This document shows, one piece after another, positions 40,315-43,960 of a stretch of DNA of 43,960 nt. The notes below the pieces were generated by a model, which saw only the letters and a list, made by a program, of their open reading frames with translations, was not told the origin of the DNA and searched no databases. The DNA comes from Aphanothece hegewaldii CCALA 016. GTDB taxonomy: Bacteria > Cyanobacteriota > Cyanobacteriia > Cyanobacteriales > Microcystaceae. Location of the stretch: the NCBI RefSeq assembly GCF_003007785.1, contig NZ_PXOH01000037.1, positions 1 to 43,960 of the forward strand, read 5' to 3'. The translations under genes were made by a program, and so were the position numbers. Position 1 is the stretch's first letter; every line of letters begins with the position of its first letter.

Positions 40315-43300
40315 CTAAATAATTACATTTGTATCAATGTCGAGATTAGATGCAGTAACATTGTACAGAGTCGCCATTCTGACGAAACTATTAGCCCCAC
40401 CATCAGCGTCAATCTCTAATAAGGTACTACTTCCTGACAGGCGCAAGCGTAAATATCCGTCAGCTACGGGATTACTGCCACTATAGCCGATATTGTCGAA
40501 TAATTCCGTTAGAATAAGCTTATCTTGGCTCGTATCAAACTGTTTAATTTGATCACCCGTTATTGCTGTGCCGCGATCGCTTATTTGCTGATAAACTATT
40601 TGGTTAACTTGTGAACCGCCATAAAGGGTATCACTTCCACCACCGCCTACCAGTATATTATTACCTAACTGCCCAAAAAGAAGATCATTACCGTCACCGC
40701 CATAGGAAGTATCTTGACCATTGCCGCCATAAATGGTATCATTGCCCGCGTTCCCATATAGCAGGTCATCTCCATCACCAGCTTGGATGAAATCATCACC
40801 GTCACCGCCATAAATGGTATCATTTCCAAGACCGCCCTCGATGCGATCATTTCCGCTATTACCATAGACAAGATCTCTACCGGCTAGGGCTTTGATGATA
40901 TCATCACTATTACTGCCACTCAGGGTATCTCGGCTGGAAGTTCCCAAGAGTTCTCTTAATACAGTTATCTGAACTGTACCGATATCATTTCCACCATTGC
41001 CGTCGTCTACGGTGTAGTCTAAGCTGAAATTACCCACACTTGAAGGCGTGTAGGTAATAAAGTCATCGGTTTTATCCAGAAGTGTTCCGTTATCGTTGAG
41101 GGTTGCTGTACCACCAGTGATGTTAGAGATACTGGTAATGCTTAAGACATCTCCATCGGCATCAGTGTCATTGCTTAGTAATGTAGATACTGAAATGTTT
41201 ATTGGAAAATTAACAACCGCCGTTGCTGTATTATCGAGCGCAACAGGTGATAAATTATCATCAAGACCGTTAATCGTAATGGTGATGTCTTGAGTAGTTC
41301 CATCGACACTTGATACGGTAAAGGTTTCGGTTTTCGTTCCACCTGCACCCAAGTATTGTACGGCACTATTGACAACGGTGTAAGTATATGCACCGTCGCT
41401 GGTGATGCTGAGGCTGCCTAAGTTACCTGATCCTGTTACATTTGTACTAAATTGGTCTTCTCCAGTATCAGGATCACTGATGGTTAGGTTTCCCGTTGCT
41501 GTTAAATTAGGATCACTATCATCTTCTGTAACAGATGTAGATAATGTTCCTGTAATCGTTGCTGCATCATTTACACCATTAATGGTAATTGTTGCGGTTT
41601 GAGGAACAGAAAATGAGCCATCTGTTACATCATAGCTGTAGGTAATTATGGATGATTGACCTACATTTAAGCTATTGTAGGCATTGGGATTAACATCAAG
41701 CGTATTGCCACTAATGGTAATTCCTGCGGCGTTACCACCTGTGAGAGTTAGATTAGAAACATTTAAAGTCGTTCCAGCATCGGGATCACTAGCATCTGTT
41801 AGAAGATTAACAGTAAACGCGGCATCATCTTCGGTGGCAGTTGCTGTAACAGGATTCGTGACAACTGGGGCTGAGTTTTCATTAACATCTGTGACATTAA
41901 TTGTCAAGTCTTTTTCGTAGGATGCGCCAGTGGGATCAGTGGTACGAATTCTAACAGTATATGTGTTCTGGGTTTCGTAATCGAAACTGCCATTCGTGTA
42001 AAGTTGATCGCCACTGATGCTAAAAGCTGTATCGTTACCAAATCCGCTAACAATGCTATAGGTGTGGGTATCGTCTTGGTTTAGATCGCTTGTACTGAGA
42101 GAGCCGATTAAAGCATTGACTTGATTTTCAGCAATGTTATTGTTGCTTAGGGTAATATTAGTCGGATCGTAATCAAAATCAAGGATACGGGCATAGACTC
42201 CTGAAGTATCACCCGAACCATTTCCCTCCCAAGTCGCAATTACTTGGCCATTGGCGAGGGTATCGATTGTATAGGTTCCGTTATTCCGTGTATCAGACAA
42301 TTGAGATCCAGCAGTTGTTTGATTAATTCGGAATTCTGATCCCCTTAATGCACCATCCGCACTAAAACGTTGCCCATAAATGCCATAACTATTGCCGTCC
42401 TGACCCAATGAAGACCAAGTGACGACAAATCCTCCATCACCCAAGGCGGTCACTGATGAGTAAATTTGACTGGAGGTGGTGTAAGTATTGATTTGAAATT
42501 CCGAGCCAACTGTCGCACCCGAAGCATCGTAGCGTTGCCCATAAATGCCAAAATCATTGCCGTCCTGATCCAATGATGACCAGGTGACGACAAATCCTCC
42601 ATCACCCAAGGCGGTCACTGATGAGTATAGTTGATTGGAGGTGGTGTAAGTATTGACCCGAAATTCATCGCCAACTGCATATCCAAGAGCATTATAGCGT
42701 TGCCCATAAATGCCAGAACCACTGCCGTCCTGACCAGATGAAGACCAAGTGACGACAAATCCTCCATCATTTAAGGCGGTGACTGATGAGTTTTGTTGAT
42801 CGGAGATGGTGTAAGTATTGACCTTAAATTCATTGCCAACTGTCGCACCAAGCGCATTGTAGCGTTGCCCATAAATGCCATAAAAACTGCCGTCCTGACC
42901 GGATGATGACCAGGTGACGACAAATCCTCCATCACTTAAGGTGGTGACTGATGAGTATAGTTGCTCGGACATCGTGTAAGTATTGACCCGAAATTCATTG
43001 CCAACTGCCACTCCAAGAGCATTGTAGCGTTGCCCATAAATGCCATAATTTCTGCCTTCCTGCAACGATGAAGACCAAGTGACGACAAATCCTCCATCAC
43101 TTAAGGTGGTGACTGATGAGTATTTTTGATCGGAGTTAGTGAAAGTATTGACCCGAAATTCCGAACCAACTGCCACTCCAAGAGCATTGTAGCGTTGCCC
43201 ATAAACGCCATAACCACCGCCGTCCTGCCCCAATGAAGACCAAGTGACGACAAATCCTCCATCATTTAAGGCGGTCACTGATGAGTATAGTTGATCGGAG

Positions 43301-43884
43301 GTGGTGTAAGTATTGACCAGAAATTCATCACCAGAGACGAAAACACCTTGATAATTCTCCATTACCACTGGCAATAACGCTAATTGTACTGTTAGTGGTG
43401 AAGTCGTCGTATCTAGTTGCCAATTTCCGCCTAATACACTTGCACCGATTTTCGTGGTCGATGCAGCAATGTGTAATCCTGTCAACTCACTCAACAGATG
43501 AATTAGTGTGCGTCCTTCTTTTCCTTGTGCCACTTCACAACCATAAATTAATAAGGTGGCATCTGGGGTTAAAGTTTTTGCCCATTGCATCAGTTGAGGC
43601 GCATAACTAGATATTGTTTCTTTGCTTAAAATACTATTCCCTAAAGCAATTTTTCCCGATGTCCCATGCGAAATTAGGTGAATAACTTTGATTCCTTGAC
43701 GTTGTGAAAGAATTTCTGTAATCTGTTCAACTGCATCACTCTGACTATCTAAAACGATCGCTTCAACATCTTGGCGTACACCTTGCGCTAATTGTAAATA
43801 ATCCGTTATATTGGGCGCAATAAAAGCGATTTCTTGGGTTTGAGTTAGATTAGGTTGACTTTTTTTAGCCGAAGAATCAGTCAA
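40315..43884 (-). CDS. Giant DUF4347/cadherin/VCBS/RTX surface protein
   Basis: An 1189-residue modular protein: DUF4347 (about 15-180), with His73 in LISHG and Cys116 in YGCEVA in the positions expected of a caspase-like fold; seven near-identical 55-residue repeats ending SSVTALNDGGFVVTWSS (about 185-570); a cadherin-like domain (about 590-680); VCBS/Ig-like repeats (to about 980) and RTX calcium-binding nonapeptides GGxGxDxI/L (about 1010-1090); then a C-terminal region ending SNLDIDTNVII, typical for type I secretion. No signal peptide is present, which fits that route. The start is TTG because an upstream TAG closes the frame. Likely a cell-surface adhesin; export genes are not in the window. 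Confidence 0.9.
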   Translation of the reverse strand: MTDSSAKKSQPNLTQTQEIAFIAPNITDYLQLAQGVRQDVEAIVLDSQSDAVEQITEILSQRQGIKVIHLISHGTSGKIALGNSILSKETISSYAPQLMQWAKTLTPDATLLIYGCEVAQGKEGRTLIHLLSELTGLHIAASTTKIGASVLGGNWQLDTTTSPLTVQLALLPVVMENYQGVFVSGDEFLVNTYTTSDQLYSSVTALNDGGFVVTWSSLGQDGGGYGVYGQRYNALGVAVGSEFRVNTFTNSDQKYSSVTTLSDGGFVVTWSSSLQEGRNYGIYGQRYNALGVAVGNEFRVNTYTMSEQLYSSVTTLSDGGFVVTWSSSGQDGSFYGIYGQRYNALGATVGNEFKVNTYTISDQQNSSVTALNDGGFVVTWSSSGQDGSGSGIYGQRYNALGYAVGDEFRVNTYTTSNQLYSSVTALGDGGFVVTWSSLDQDGNDFGIYGQRYDASGATVGSEFQINTYTTSSQIYSSVTALGDGGFVVTWSSLGQDGNSYGIYGQRFSADGALRGSEFRINQTTAGSQLSDTRNNGTYTIDTLANGQVIATWEGNGSGDTSGVYARILDFDYDPTNITLSNNNIAENQVNALIGSLSTSDLNQDDTHTYSIVSGFGNDTAFSISGDQLYTNGSFDYETQNTYTVRIRTTDPTGASYEKDLTINVTDVNENSAPVVTNPVTATATEDDAAFTVNLLTDASDPDAGTTLNVSNLTLTGGNAAGITISGNTLDVNPNAYNSLNVGQSSIITYSYDVTDGSFSVPQTATITINGVNDAATITGTLSTSVTEDDSDPNLTATGNLTISDPDTGEDQFSTNVTGSGNLGSLSITSDGAYTYTVVNSAVQYLGAGGTKTETFTVSSVDGTTQDITITINGLDDNLSPVALDNTATAVVNFPINISVSTLLSNDTDADGDVLSITSISNITGGTATLNDNGTLLDKTDDFITYTPSSVGNFSLDYTVDDGNGGNDIGTVQITVLRELLGTSSRDTLSGSNSDDIIKALAGRDLVYGNSGNDRIEGGLGNDTIYGGDGDDFIQAGDGDDLLYGNAGNDTIYGGNGQDTSYGGDGNDLLFGQLGNNILVGGGGSDTLYGGSQVNQIVYQQISDRGTAITGDQIKQFDTSQDKLILTELFDNIGYSGSNPVADGYLRLRLSGSSTLLEIDADGGANSFVRMATLYNVTASNLDIDTNVII
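42300..43340. repeat. 165-bp tandem repeat array (55-residue unit)
   Basis: The landmark TGCCCATAAA (ATAAACG in the last) falls at 42371, 42536, 42701, 42866, 43031 and 43196, a constant 165-bp period. Together with a partial unit at the N-terminal end this gives about seven copies coding the repeat domain of the giant protein. Sequence identity between copies is high, so recombination could change copy number. Confidence 0.93.
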
Positions 43885-43960
43885 TTTAACTTGTTCGCCG
43901 CAAGAAGTCCCACGCTATACGTTAGTTAGCGATGGGATGAATTGCGGACAAAGATTACGT

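Noticed and set aside
42300..43340. CRISPR or satellite array
   Set aside because: The 165-bp units are contiguous and code 55-residue protein repeats in one continuous frame.

Overview
The window reads as a chromosomal segment of a cyanobacterium with an AT-rich genome, probably a unicellular or colonial member of the Chroococcales-like groups; the genus cannot be fixed from the sequence. The signs are scattered copies of the HIP1 octamer GCGATCGC, several typically cyanobacterial families (DUF1400 hydrolase, Pilin_GH, TIGR03032, a Prx-Grx fusion, the coaD-linked coiled-coil gene, a PEP-CTERM surface protein, a DUF4347/RTX giant protein) and many short palindromic dispersed repeats.

Layout. 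1-331: end of an IS630-type transposase cut by the window edge. 445-8032: minus-strand envelope genes (solute-binding lipoprotein coupled to an MscS channel, DUF1400 hydrolase, outer-membrane barrel protein, MarC, pilin-like protein, small membrane protein). 8098-14001: a minus-strand run of exported proteins that looks more GC-rich than its surroundings (arylsulfatase remnant, glycine-rich repeat protein, DUF2092, small Q-rich protein, a hypothetical, DUF1254/DUF1214, glycine-zipper protein). It is probably acquired, and it shows decay: a sulfatase tail and an internally deleted copy of a neighbouring gene. 14706-18723: housekeeping block (coiled-coil protein, coaD, TPR protein, dihydroorotase-like protein that has lost its metal ligands).

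18879-22542: the most interesting unit, a tight plus-strand operon of a multi-wHTH protein, a P-loop ATPase and a Cas4/RecB-like nuclease with an apparent Fe-S cysteine set and no CRISPR or cas genes nearby. 22860-24668: redox and iron stress genes (Prx-Grx, Dps) with a striking operator-like palindrome inside the Prx promoter. 24922-28818: MFS exporter, RHH protein, a tnpB-only IS605-type element, and a frameshifted toxin-like gene followed by a possible immunity gene. 28910-30396: a beta-helix PEP-CTERM surface protein whose promoter spacer is a pure AT dinucleotide repeat, a candidate phase-variable switch.

31633-36230: a cluster of toxin-antitoxin genes (mazEF plus a BrnA-like orphan, hicAB, a RelE/ParE pair) interleaved with ubiD and an OppC-type permease gene. 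36350-40139: GHL10 glycosidase-like protein, dapB, a conserved membrane protein, structured repeats and a NarL-type response regulator. 40315-43884: an 1189-residue DUF4347/cadherin/VCBS/RTX protein with seven 165-bp tandem repeats, probably exported by a type I system. No rRNA, tRNA or CRISPR array was seen.
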